Below are positions 1 to 6,103 of a DNA stretch of 35,653 nt, piece by piece. A model generated the notes under the pieces. It did not search any database. It was not told the origin of the DNA and saw only the letters and a list, made by a program, of their open reading frames with translations. The position numbers and the translations under genes were made by a program. How positions within the stretch are numbered: position 1 is the first letter of the stretch; each line of letters opens with the position of its first letter. Source of the DNA: Paludibacteraceae bacterium (GTDB lineage: Bacteria > Bacteroidota > Bacteroidia > Bacteroidales > Paludibacteraceae); assembly GCA_017439235.1 (NCBI GenBank), contig JAFSJN010000023.1, positions 1 through 35,653 on the forward strand, given 5' to 3'.

Positions 1-126
1 TAGAACTTCGTTCGCATCCGCACAGTCACTACTTACAAACACTTGATGCCCGGCTTTTTGCAAAGCAGCTGCCACTTCCGAGACGAACTTTTTGTTCTCC
101 CGATTCTCTTTAATAAATATCTTCAT
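1..126 (-). CDS. Partial 5' end of an unidentified gene (first 42 codons)
   Basis: Only the N-terminus lies in the window; the frame stays open to base 1. The ATG at 126 is preceded on the minus strand by a GGAG about 8 nt upstream, a plausible ribosome binding site. The peptide starts MKIFIKENRENKKFVSEV and continues with ALQKAGHQVFVS, a beta-strand/helix/strand start with a 'GHxV' turn of the kind common in glycosyltransferases and other Rossmann-like enzymes. That is too little to assign a family. A well-formed Bacteroides-type promoter lies at 186-217 and a strong stem-loop at 142-174 falls in its leader, so this is probably the first gene of its transcript. The reality of the gene is likely; its function is unknown. 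Confidence 0.7.
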   Translation of the reverse strand, partial: MKIFIKENRENKKFVSEVAAALQKAGHQVFVSSDCADANEVL

Positions 127-141
127 GGCCTTCTCCATATG

Positions 142-174
142 GCTTGTTCCTTTCTTATGTCAAAAGGAACAAGC
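142..174 (-). promoter_or_regulatory. 12-bp perfect stem-loop in the 5' leader of the partial gene
   Basis: Bases 142-153 (GCTTGTTCCTTT) are the exact reverse complement of 163-174, with a 9-nt loop. On the minus strand the predicted transcription start from the promoter at 186-217 is near 179, so the hairpin would sit within the first few nucleotides of the mRNA and end about 15 nt before the start codon. There is no T-tract after it, so it is not an ordinary terminator. It could be an mRNA-stabilising 5' stem, a protein-binding leader or a DNA operator; the sequence does not decide. Confidence 0.6.
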
Positions 175-185
175 TGAATCGGGTG

Positions 186-217
186 CAAAATTACAAAAAG
201 ATTTGCACGTAAGCAAA
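186..217 (-). promoter_or_regulatory. Bacteroides-type promoter for the partial gene at 1-126
   Basis: On the minus strand a -33 TTTG (complement of 214-217) is followed after 20 nt by the -7 box TAATTTTG (complement of 186-193), matching the known Bacteroides primary-sigma consensus TTTG-N19-21-TAnnTTTG. The predicted start is near 179. It interlocks with the plus-strand promoter at 202-233, each -33 box lying in the other's spacer. Confidence 0.7.
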
Positions 218-233
218 ATATTTTGTACTTTTG
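202..233 (+). promoter_or_regulatory. Bacteroides-type promoter reading right into the 240-465 region
   Basis: TTTG at 202-205 and TACTTTTG at 226-233, separated by 20 nt. The predicted start is near 240. Its first product would run antisense to the small ORF at 283-375 and could continue into the 466-3117 gene, which has its own promoter at 419-449. The only plus-strand ORF close to its start is a 15-codon one at 285-332, which I do not call as a gene. Confidence 0.65.
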
Positions 234-238
234 CAGTC

Positions 239-259
239 AAAAAGATGGCATTTGCCATC
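239..259 (-). terminator. Rho-independent terminator of the small-peptide unit
   Basis: On the minus strand GATGGC, a 4-nt loop, GCCATC and then TTTTT (stem 244-259, T-tract 239-243). It lies 23 nt after the stop codon of the ORF at 283-375 and just before the promoter pair at 186-233. On the plus strand the same stem has no T-run after it, so it acts only for minus-strand transcription. Confidence 0.6.
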
Positions 260-282
260 ATTTGCATAAATAGAGACTACTA

Positions 283-375
283 TTATGGCACAAAACGCAA
301 CACCTGCATGGTCTCGGCATACAGTCCAATAGCCGGGAGGCACATCGCAATGCCTATCAAGATTTTTCGGTTCAT
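283..375 (-). CDS. Small ORF (30 aa) encoding a predicted exported peptide
   Basis: No family is recognised. The peptide has the layout of a Sec signal sequence: a basic start (MNRK), a hydrophobic stretch (ILIGIAMCLPAIGL) and a possible cleavage site after LYA, leaving about ten residues (ETMQVLRFVP). The frame ends with three consecutive in-frame stops (TAA TAG TAG). It has a matching promoter (403-433) placing the transcript start about 20 nt before its ATG, and a terminator (239-259) after it, so the ORF sits in a complete transcription unit of its own. Alternatives are a decayed 5' remnant of a larger secreted-protein gene, or chance. It overlaps a plus-strand transcript predicted from 202-233. 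The existence of the unit is moderately supported; the peptide's function is unknown. Confidence 0.4.
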   Translation of the reverse strand: MNRKILIGIAMCLPAIGLYAETMQVLRFVP

Positions 376-402
376 CCTAATCACATTATCGAATTTTTGG
401 CG

Positions 403-433
403 CAAAGATATAAAAAATTTTGCATTATGCAAA
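403..433 (-). promoter_or_regulatory. Bacteroides-type promoter for the small ORF at 283-375
   Basis: On the minus strand TTTG (complement of 430-433), 19 nt, then TATCTTTG (complement of 403-410). The predicted start is near 396, about 20 nt before the small ORF's ATG. It interlocks with the plus-strand promoter at 419-449. Confidence 0.6.
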
Positions 434-449
434 AAAAAATGTACTTTTG
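419..449 (+). promoter_or_regulatory. Bacteroides-type promoter for the 466-3117 gene
   Basis: TTTG at 419-422, a 19-nt spacer and TACTTTTG at 442-449. The predicted start is near 456, giving a leader of only about 10 nt before the ATG at 466 and no room for a conventional ribosome binding site. Confidence 0.7.
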
Positions 450-465
450 CACAAAATTTTGAGTT

Positions 466-3117
466 ATGAGGTATCGAGATATACAAACCATAGTGAGAAG
501 TCTGTGCATAGCCTTCGTTGCAATAGCGGCTACAGGCTTGGCACAAGCGCAGATAAGTCAGTACGCATTGGCGGATTCGTTGACCGAATATGCCAACAGA
601 ATTGCCGTAGTAGGTACCATAAAAGTGAGTAACGTACGCATCAAAAACCAGTATATATCCATCTACACCAACGGCAACATAGCCGCCCTGTCTCTCTCCG
701 AACGCGAGATAGCACGTCTGCGCGGCAAGGTAAGCGAATGGGTGCGCGGCGACCGCAATGGTAAGGTCAGCATCTTCACCGACGGACACGAGATAGGCGA
801 GTTGGTGACATCGCGTCACCGCCTGCGTCCCGCTAAACAGCGTTACGTGCTGCAGCCCGACCCGATGATAACGAATACCTCGCTACCCGTCACCTTAGAC
901 AACGCCTTAGCAGGGCAAAACATAACCGTATGGGGTAGCCACGGACGTTACTATAATGCCGAGAAAGATGCATGGCTATGGCAACGAGCCAGAATGTGGA
1001 CCATGGTAGAAGATCTATACACTACCTCCTACACCGCTCCCTATCTGGTGCCCATGCTGCAGAACGCCGGAGCCGTTGTCATCCAGCCCCGCGAGTATTA
1101 CCTGCCCGGCAAACAAGCCGTATATATACGATGGCAGACACCGCCGCAGAAAGGTAAGAAACGAACACCCGCCTACACCGACGTCACCGTGCGTCACGGA
1201 GGCATAGAGACTATCTACCGCGTCAATACCCGTATGGGCGGAGGCGTTTGGCAATACCTATGCATGGTAGAAGATACAGCCTGCATTGTGACAGGTGAGG
1301 GCATCGACGTTTGGTTCGGAGGCGGAGAAGGTACCATAGGCCGCGGACCACAGACTACCACCTCCGGTATGCCCCGATGGATGGAAGCGGCACGCTACTG
1401 GCTCGAATATGCCGGCTATCCCGACAGCCTCTACAATATCAACGAAGATATCAACGACTACAAAGACGACTACCAATGTCGCGGCTATTGGGTCAGTTAC
1501 CTCACCGGCGGCAGCGTATGCGCACCTAAGGCTCCCGGATTAGGTATACCCCTGCTGATGAGTATGGCCTTCCACACCGACGGCGTCTCCGTGCCCGAAG
1601 ATACGGCTATCATCGGCACCTTAGCCATCTACAGCGAGAAGAACGAAGATAAAGGCCTCACCTACCCGACCGGCCATTCCCGTCTTCTCGGACGCGACCT
1701 CGCCGACTATATACAATACCAGATAGTACACGACATACGCGCCGTCTATGCTCCCCAATGGCCCTGTCGCCGACTGCTCAACGCCCCCTATTGCGAATGC
1801 CGCTATCCCGAGGTGCCCAGTATGCTCTTGGAGATGCTCAGTCATAAGAACATGGGGGATATGATTTACGGTCTCAACCCTGCCTATAAGATGCTCGTAG
1901 CACGTGCCATATACAAGGCTATGGCTCGTTTTGCCGCCGCACAACAGGGGATAGAAGCCGTCATCCAGCCCCTCCCCGTCAGCCGTATGCGTCTGCAGCC
2001 GACCGGCGAGAAACACACCCTGCGCCTCAGTTGGCAGGCTACGGTCGACAGTCTGGAGCCGAGTGCTAACCCCACCTATTATATCGTATACACACGCACC
2101 ACACGTCTGCACGGCGAACAACTCATACAAGGCGACTGGGACAACGGACGCAAGGTCACCACACGCTACACCGACATCGTTCTCGAGCCGGGCGTAGGCT
2201 ACGAATGGTACGTAGCCGCCGGTAATGCAGGCGGATGGAGCCTGCCCTCGGAGACCCTCTCCGCAGGCATCAGCATGCAGAGCGAACAGCAACCTATACT
2301 GGTCATCAATGCCTTCCACCGCGTAGACGGGCCCCAATGGTTCTCCGACTCTACCTACGGCGGCATAGTGCCCGAGACATACGCTATACCCGACCGCTAC
2401 GAACTCAGTTACTTAGGACAGCAGTTCGACTTCGACCGCTCACGCGACTGGATATCGGACGACGAGTCGGGGTACGGTATGTGCCACAGTACGATGCAGG
2501 GACAGGTGATGGCCGGCAACACCTTCGACTACCCCTCCCGCCACGGCTATAGTCTGCTGCGCCAAGGACGCACCTGGTGGAGCTGCTCCGCCGACGCGAT
2601 AAATAAAATAGACACCCTCTACGCCTTAGCCGACGTCATCCGCGGTAAGGAGAACACCCCCGACACCGTCCTCAACGCCGCCCTGCACGACTATGTCGCC
2701 CGCGGCGGACGCGTACTCATCAGCGGAGCATATATAGCCTCTACAGATTCAGCCTTAGCCGCCGACCTGATGCATGCCCGTCTGCGTGCCGACCACGCTA
2801 CCAGCACCGGTCGTATCCGTGCCCGTGAAGCAGCCCTGCGTGCCGCTAATGACTACACCCTCTACCTCACACCCAGCAGTCGGACACTGCATGCCGAATG
2901 CGTAGACGGACTGGAACCCGTAGATAGCGCACGTGTAGTAGCCCGCTACAGCGATACACAGATGGGCGCCGGTATAGCTACCGATAAGACCCTGCTATGG
3001 GCCTTCCCTATGGAGAGTTTACACGAATTTGATACCCTATACGAGCGGTCGATACAATGGCTGCTCAACCCTCAAGACGATGAAAAAGAAAAACCTACCG
3101 CTGCTGGAGCATATTGA
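466..3117 (+). CDS. Large secreted protein with amidase-like fold, FnIII-like and C-terminal domains
   Basis: 883 aa. Residues 1-29 are a Sec signal peptide ending LAQAQ. Residues about 150-500 resemble the zinc N-acetylmuramoyl-L-alanine amidase (Amidase_3) fold: a first-strand 'GSHGRYY' with H159, a possible ligand E166, 'AFHTDG' with H370, and a late 'LLEMLSHKNMGD' with E456 in the position of the catalytic glutamate, followed by an AxAIYKAMARF helix. Residues about 520-615 look like a fibronectin type III domain (TYYIVYTR, YEWYVAAGN), and about 625-860 form a further alpha/beta domain (ILVINAF, GGRVLISGAY). Bacteroidota proteins of this layout are often labelled golvesin-domain or 'xanthan lyase' proteins; I infer a cell-wall or glycan role, not a proven reaction. 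The 3' end overlaps rlmD by 38 nt. Third positions are C-rich compared with its neighbours. Confidence 0.75.
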   Translation: MRYRDIQTIVRSLCIAFVAIAATGLAQAQISQYALADSLTEYANRIAVVGTIKVSNVRIKNQYISIYTNGNIAALSLSEREIARLRGKVSEWVRGDRNGKVSIFTDGHEIGELVTSRHRLRPAKQRYVLQPDPMITNTSLPVTLDNALAGQNITVWGSHGRYYNAEKDAWLWQRARMWTMVEDLYTTSYTAPYLVPMLQNAGAVVIQPREYYLPGKQAVYIRWQTPPQKGKKRTPAYTDVTVRHGGIETIYRVNTRMGGGVWQYLCMVEDTACIVTGEGIDVWFGGGEGTIGRGPQTTTSGMPRWMEAARYWLEYAGYPDSLYNINEDINDYKDDYQCRGYWVSYLTGGSVCAPKAPGLGIPLLMSMAFHTDGVSVPEDTAIIGTLAIYSEKNEDKGLTYPTGHSRLLGRDLADYIQYQIVHDIRAVYAPQWPCRRLLNAPYCECRYPEVPSMLLEMLSHKNMGDMIYGLNPAYKMLVARAIYKAMARFAAAQQGIEAVIQPLPVSRMRLQPTGEKHTLRLSWQATVDSLEPSANPTYYIVYTRTTRLHGEQLIQGDWDNGRKVTTRYTDIVLEPGVGYEWYVAAGNAGGWSLPSETLSAGISMQSEQQPILVINAFHRVDGPQWFSDSTYGGIVPETYAIPDRYELSYLGQQFDFDRSRDWISDDESGYGMCHSTMQGQVMAGNTFDYPSRHGYSLLRQGRTWWSCSADAINKIDTLYALADVIRGKENTPDTVLNAALHDYVARGGRVLISGAYIASTDSALAADLMHARLRADHATSTGRIRAREAALRAANDYTLYLTPSSRTLHAECVDGLEPVDSARVVARYSDTQMGAGIATDKTLLWAFPMESLHEFDTLYERSIQWLLNPQDDEKEKPTAAGAY

Positions 3118-4513
3118 GATAACCGGCATAGCCGCAGAAGGAAAGGCGTTGGTCCGATTAGGAATTAGTGATTCTCGATTAGAGAATACCTCTGACGGGA
3201 TAGTGTGTTTTGTGCCGTACTGCGTGCCGGGCGACATAGTGGACCTGCAAGTGACGCGCAAGAAACACTCGTTTATGGAAGCCCGCGTAGCGCGCCTGAT
3301 ACAGCCCTCACCGCTGCGTTGCGATGCCGTATGCCAACACTATGGCACCTGCGGCGGATGCAAATGGCAGATACTGCCCTACGAGGAACAGAAACGATGG
3401 AAACGCCAACAGGTAGAAGATAACCTGCGCCGCATAGGACATATCGAATTGCCCGAGATACAGCCCACCTTAGGCTCCGCTAAGATTTACGGCTATCGAA
3501 ACAAACTGGAGTTCACCTTTGCCGACCATAAATGGCTGACTACGGAGCAGATGCGCGCCGGTGTACCATTTGAGCCGGGACTGGGCTTTCATATTCCCAA
3601 CTGTTTCGATAAGGTGCTGCAGATAGATACTTGTCACCTGATGGACCCGCTCAACAATGAAATAAGGAACACAGCGCGCGCATACGCGATAGAGCACGGT
3701 CTGACTTTCTACAACGAACACTCGCACCAGGGCCAGTTACGTAACCTCATCCTGCGCACCAATCACGCCGGTGAATGGATGGTCATCGTCGTCTTCGGCG
3801 AGCCTCTGACGGAAGCGGGCAAGGGACTGTTAGAGCATCTGAGCACGCAGTTCCCGCAAATCATCAGCCTGCTGTACTGCGTGAACGAGAAGATGAACGA
3901 CACCATAGGCGACCAGGAAATACTCGTCTATCGCGGTCAGGACTATATCATGGAGCGGATGGAAGATCTGCAGTTCAAAGTAGGTCCCAAATCGTTCTAC
4001 CAAACCAATACCGACCAGGCGTATGAGCTATACAAAGTAGCCCGCGAATATGCCGCACTGACGGGCACGGAGACGGTCTATGACCTCTACACCGGCACCG
4101 GCACGATAGCTAATTTCGTAGCCCGCAAGGCTCAAAAAGTAGTAGGTATCGAATATGTGCCGGAAGCGATAGAGGACGCTAAGATAAATGCGAAGATAAA
4201 CGGCATCGACAACACGGAATTCTTCGCGGGGGACATGAAGGACATTCTTACCGACGCGTTCGTGGCTTCACACGGCCGTCCGGACGTCATCATCACCGAC
4301 CCGCCACGCGCCGGAATGCACGAAGATGTTATCAAAGTAATCTTAGCTGCTGCCCCGCGCAGGATAGTATATGTGAGTTGCAATCCCGCCACCCAGGCAC
4401 GCGACTTGCAAATGATGGACGAGGCTTATAAGGTAACCCGCGTACAGCCCGTAGATATGTTTCCGCACACGCAGCATGTAGAGAACGTTGTACTGTTAGA
4501 GGCGAGGGCATAA
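3080..4513 (+). CDS. rlmD: 23S rRNA (uracil-C5)-methyltransferase, RlmD/RumA type
   Basis: 477 aa. An SAM-dependent enzyme of the TrmA/RumA family that methylates a conserved uracil of 23S rRNA. A TRAM RNA-binding domain covers residues about 8-75. The 4Fe-4S ligands are visible as C85-x5-C91-x2-C94 (CQHYGTCGGC) with C185 as the probable fourth. The SAM site is YDLYTGTGT, then VGIEYVPEAIEDA, TDPPRAG, and the catalytic C434 in YVSCNPAT. I chose the ATG at 3080 because the TRAM domain begins just after it; an ATG at 3029 only adds residues overlapping the upstream gene. Between EGKALVRL and IVCFVPY there are about 12 residues (GISDSRLENTSDG) that I do not expect in homologues; they are encoded by the heptad repeat at 3156-3190. 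The exact target uracil cannot be read from sequence. Confidence 0.88.
   Translation: MKKKNLPLLEHIEITGIAAEGKALVRLGISDSRLENTSDGIVCFVPYCVPGDIVDLQVTRKKHSFMEARVARLIQPSPLRCDAVCQHYGTCGGCKWQILPYEEQKRWKRQQVEDNLRRIGHIELPEIQPTLGSAKIYGYRNKLEFTFADHKWLTTEQMRAGVPFEPGLGFHIPNCFDKVLQIDTCHLMDPLNNEIRNTARAYAIEHGLTFYNEHSHQGQLRNLILRTNHAGEWMVIVVFGEPLTEAGKGLLEHLSTQFPQIISLLYCVNEKMNDTIGDQEILVYRGQDYIMERMEDLQFKVGPKSFYQTNTDQAYELYKVAREYAALTGTETVYDLYTGTGTIANFVARKAQKVVGIEYVPEAIEDAKINAKINGIDNTEFFAGDMKDILTDAFVASHGRPDVIITDPPRAGMHEDVIKVILAAAPRRIVYVSCNPATQARDLQMMDEAYKVTRVQPVDMFPHTQHVENVVLLEARA
3156..3190 (+). repeat. Five-unit heptad array inside rlmD
   Basis: Five consecutive 7-nt units beginning GATTAGG and AATTAGT, then GATTCTC, GATTAGA and GAATACC. 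It aligns unit by unit with the array at 18032-18066. It codes for residues of the apparent insertion in the TRAM domain of RlmD. Confidence 0.6.
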
Positions 4514-4517
4514 AAAA
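4512..4517 (-). terminator. ffs: T-tract at the 3' end of the SRP RNA
   Basis: Six T residues on the minus strand directly follow the closing strand of the SRP RNA terminal helix (CCTGTCC). The RNA's own helix plus this tract can serve as the terminator. The tract overlaps the rlmD stop codon at 4511-4513. Confidence 0.55.
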
Positions 4518-4614
4518 GGACAGGCTCTCTACATCGCACCGCTACAACCTCCTACCCTTGCTTCGGTCAAGACCTGGGGGAATTCAGAGGGAGCTGGTCG
4601 TATAGCACCTGTCC
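4518..4614 (-). ncRNA. ffs: Bacterial signal recognition particle RNA (4.5S type)
   Basis: About 97 nt. The 5' GGACAGG pairs exactly with the 3' CCTGTCC. The SRP54/Ffh-binding core is present: CAGGTC, a 6-nt apical segment and GAAGCA, which matches the Escherichia coli 4.5S core with its CGGAAG apex replaced by TTGACC. The flanking strands can continue the hairpin (CCC with GGG, CTCC with GGAG), and GATGTAG near the 3' end also resembles 4.5S RNA. A promoter stands at 4631-4662. The RNA would guide Ffh-dependent insertion of inner-membrane proteins. The apparent lack of a GNRA tetraloop is unusual against the E. coli model. It is convergent with rlmD and abuts its stop codon. Confidence 0.85.
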
Positions 4615-4630
4615 TAAACGAATCCGGCTG

Positions 4631-4662
4631 CAAAGGTACAACAAATTTTTGACTTACGCAAA
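4631..4662 (-). promoter_or_regulatory. Promoter of the SRP RNA
   Basis: On the minus strand TTTG (complement of 4659-4662), 20 nt, TACCTTTG (complement of 4631-4638). The predicted start is about 10 nt upstream of the mature 5' end, implying a short trimmed leader. The -33 box continues as TTTGCGTA, as in several other promoters here. Confidence 0.7.
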
Positions 4663-4682
4663 TTTTTGGGGAAGAAATTAAA

Positions 4683-4717
4683 AATTTTCGATTAGTGATT
4701 AGTGATTAGGGATTTTA
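4683..4717 (+). repeat. Heptad array carrying the start codon of the helicase gene
   Basis: GATTAGT twice (4690-4703), then GATTAGG and GATTTTA, preceded by a looser AATTTTC (4683-4689): five 7-nt units in all. The GTG start codon at 4702 spans the junction of two units. Confidence 0.65.
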
Positions 4718-6027
4718 TTATACGACGCATATATGCCGCTTTGCCATTCAAGGCGAATGAGGATCAGGAGGCCGCCATCAGCAGTTTGGCGACCTTTTTG
4801 AGCAGTCGTGATGAGCGTCCCGCTTTTCTGCTGAGCGGCTATGCCGGCACCGGTAAGACGAGTGTTGTCAGTGCCTTAGTCAAAGCCATGCACGAATTGC
4901 AGCAACCCTGTGTACTATTAGCCCCTACCGGGCGAGCCGCTAAGGTGATGAGTCACTATTCAGGTTTTCAGGCTTTTACGATACATAAATGGATTTACCA
5001 CTGCCATCCGGAGACGATGGAGTTTCGGCTGGGCTACAACAAAGCGCAAAACACGCTCTTTGTGGCCGACGAGGCGAGTATGATAGATATGCAGGTGCTG
5101 AACGACCTGATACAATTTGTGTTCCAGGGTCAGGGTTGCCGTCTTCTGCTCTTGGGCGACGAGGCACAGCTTCCGCCAGTCGGTTATGACGAGAGTCCGG
5201 CACTGGATAAGCCCACCTTAGCCTCGTACGGGCTGAATATGTATACCGCCCGATTGACACAAGTGGCCCGACAAGCCGAGCAAAGCGGTATATTACTGAA
5301 CGCCACCACCTTACGTGAGCGATTGGAGATAACTCCCACGCCCGATGTATGCTATATAGAACCGGCACAGGTAGCGGAGACCATAGAACAGAGTTACCGC
5401 GAAGTAGGCCTCGAGGAGACCCTCGTCATCACGCGCAGCAACCGCCGCACCAACCTCTACAACCAAGGCATCCGTGCGCAGATTCTATGGCGCGAAGATA
5501 TCCTGCAGGCGGGCGACAGAATTATGGTGTCGCGCAACAACTATTTCTGGACGCTGCAGTACGATGATCTACCCTTCCTGGCTAATGGCGACATGCTGGA
5601 GATTGTGCGTATGCGCAACGAACGCGAGATATACGGTTTCCGCTTTGCCGATGCGGTCTTGCGCAGTCTGGACTACGAATGGGAGATAGACGCCGTCGTA
5701 TGGTTGGACACGCTGACGACCGCCACGCCGGAAGAGAGTTATCAGTTGCAGCGCACCCTCTACGGCAAGATAGCGGAAGACTATCCCGAGATACGCAGTA
5801 AGAAAGAGTTACGCGACAAGGTAACCGCCTCACCCTACTACAACGCCCTGCAAATCCGCTATGCCTATGCCGTGACCTGCCATAAATCACAAGGCGGACA
5901 ATGGAGACACATCATCATCGATGCCGGACCTGCACCCGAAGATTTGAGCGAAAAAGATGACCTCAGATGGCATTATACTGCCCTTACCAGGGCCACAGAA
6001 CAGGTGTATTTGTTAAAAAACAAATAA
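4702..6027 (+). CDS. RecD-like superfamily 1 DNA helicase / ATP-dependent exonuclease subunit
   Basis: 441 aa. A soluble ATPase with Walker A GYAGTGKTS at residues 46-54, Walker B VADEASMID, motif III LLGDEAQLPPVG, and C-terminal helicase motifs TCHKSQGGQW and HYTALTRATEQVYL. This is the compact RecD-like helicase widespread in Bacteroidales, without RecB or RecC partners beside it; a role in DNA repair is inferred from the family. The start is GTG at 4702: a stop lies two codons upstream, and the N-terminal residues (IRDFIIRRIYAALPF) agree with what I know of related proteins. The start codon lies inside the repeat at 4683-4717. No clear promoter is seen in the 85 nt between it and the SRP RNA. 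Confidence 0.85.
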   Translation: MIRDFIIRRIYAALPFKANEDQEAAISSLATFLSSRDERPAFLLSGYAGTGKTSVVSALVKAMHELQQPCVLLAPTGRAAKVMSHYSGFQAFTIHKWIYHCHPETMEFRLGYNKAQNTLFVADEASMIDMQVLNDLIQFVFQGQGCRLLLLGDEAQLPPVGYDESPALDKPTLASYGLNMYTARLTQVARQAEQSGILLNATTLRERLEITPTPDVCYIEPAQVAETIEQSYREVGLEETLVITRSNRRTNLYNQGIRAQILWREDILQAGDRIMVSRNNYFWTLQYDDLPFLANGDMLEIVRMRNEREIYGFRFADAVLRSLDYEWEIDAVVWLDTLTTATPEESYQLQRTLYGKIAEDYPEIRSKKELRDKVTASPYYNALQIRYAYAVTCHKSQGGQWRHIIIDAGPAPEDLSEKDDLRWHYTALTRATEQVYLLKNK

Positions 6028-6030
6028 ATA

Positions 6031-6062
6031 TTTGGTCATATCAAAAATATTTTGTAATTTTG
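6031..6062 (+). promoter_or_regulatory. Promoter of the 6100-17769 gene run
   Basis: TTTG at 6031-6034, a 20-nt spacer and TAATTTTG at 6055-6062. The predicted start is near 6069, directly after the helicase gene, which excludes the upstream TTG at 6067 as a start codon for the next gene. Confidence 0.7.
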
Positions 6063-6068
6063 CGCGTT

Positions 6069-6103
6069 GATTTGTAATTTATACAGCAAAATGCAAAATA
6101 TGA
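6069..6103 (+). repeat. Possible weak heptad array in front of the lipoprotein gene
   Basis: The stretch can be read in 7-nt steps (GATTTGT, AATTTAT and so on), and GCAAAAT occurs twice in tandem at 6086-6099, directly before the ATG at 6100. It is weaker than the other arrays and could be chance in AT-rich leader DNA. Confidence 0.3.

Noticed and set aside
285-332. A 15-codon plus-strand ORF after the promoter at 202-233
   Set aside because: Too short and without recognisable features; it is better treated as part of an antisense or leader transcript.
283-819. The full 178-codon minus-strand frame containing the small ORF
   Set aside because: Its upstream part is antisense to the signal-peptide gene at 466-3117 and reads as noise. 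Only the last 31 codons, from the internal ATG at 375, have their own promoter and signal-peptide structure.
3029-3079. Longer N-terminus for rlmD from the ATG at 3029
   Set aside because: The extra 17 residues overlap the upstream gene further and precede the TRAM domain without similarity to the family.
4663-4682. A plus-strand promoter for the helicase gene
   Set aside because: No TAnnTTTG box at the right spacing is found between the SRP RNA promoter and the GTG start; only a weak AATTTTTG resembles it.
6067-6099. TTG start at 6067 for the lipoprotein gene
   Set aside because: It coincides with the predicted transcription start, and the lipoprotein signal begins properly at 6100.
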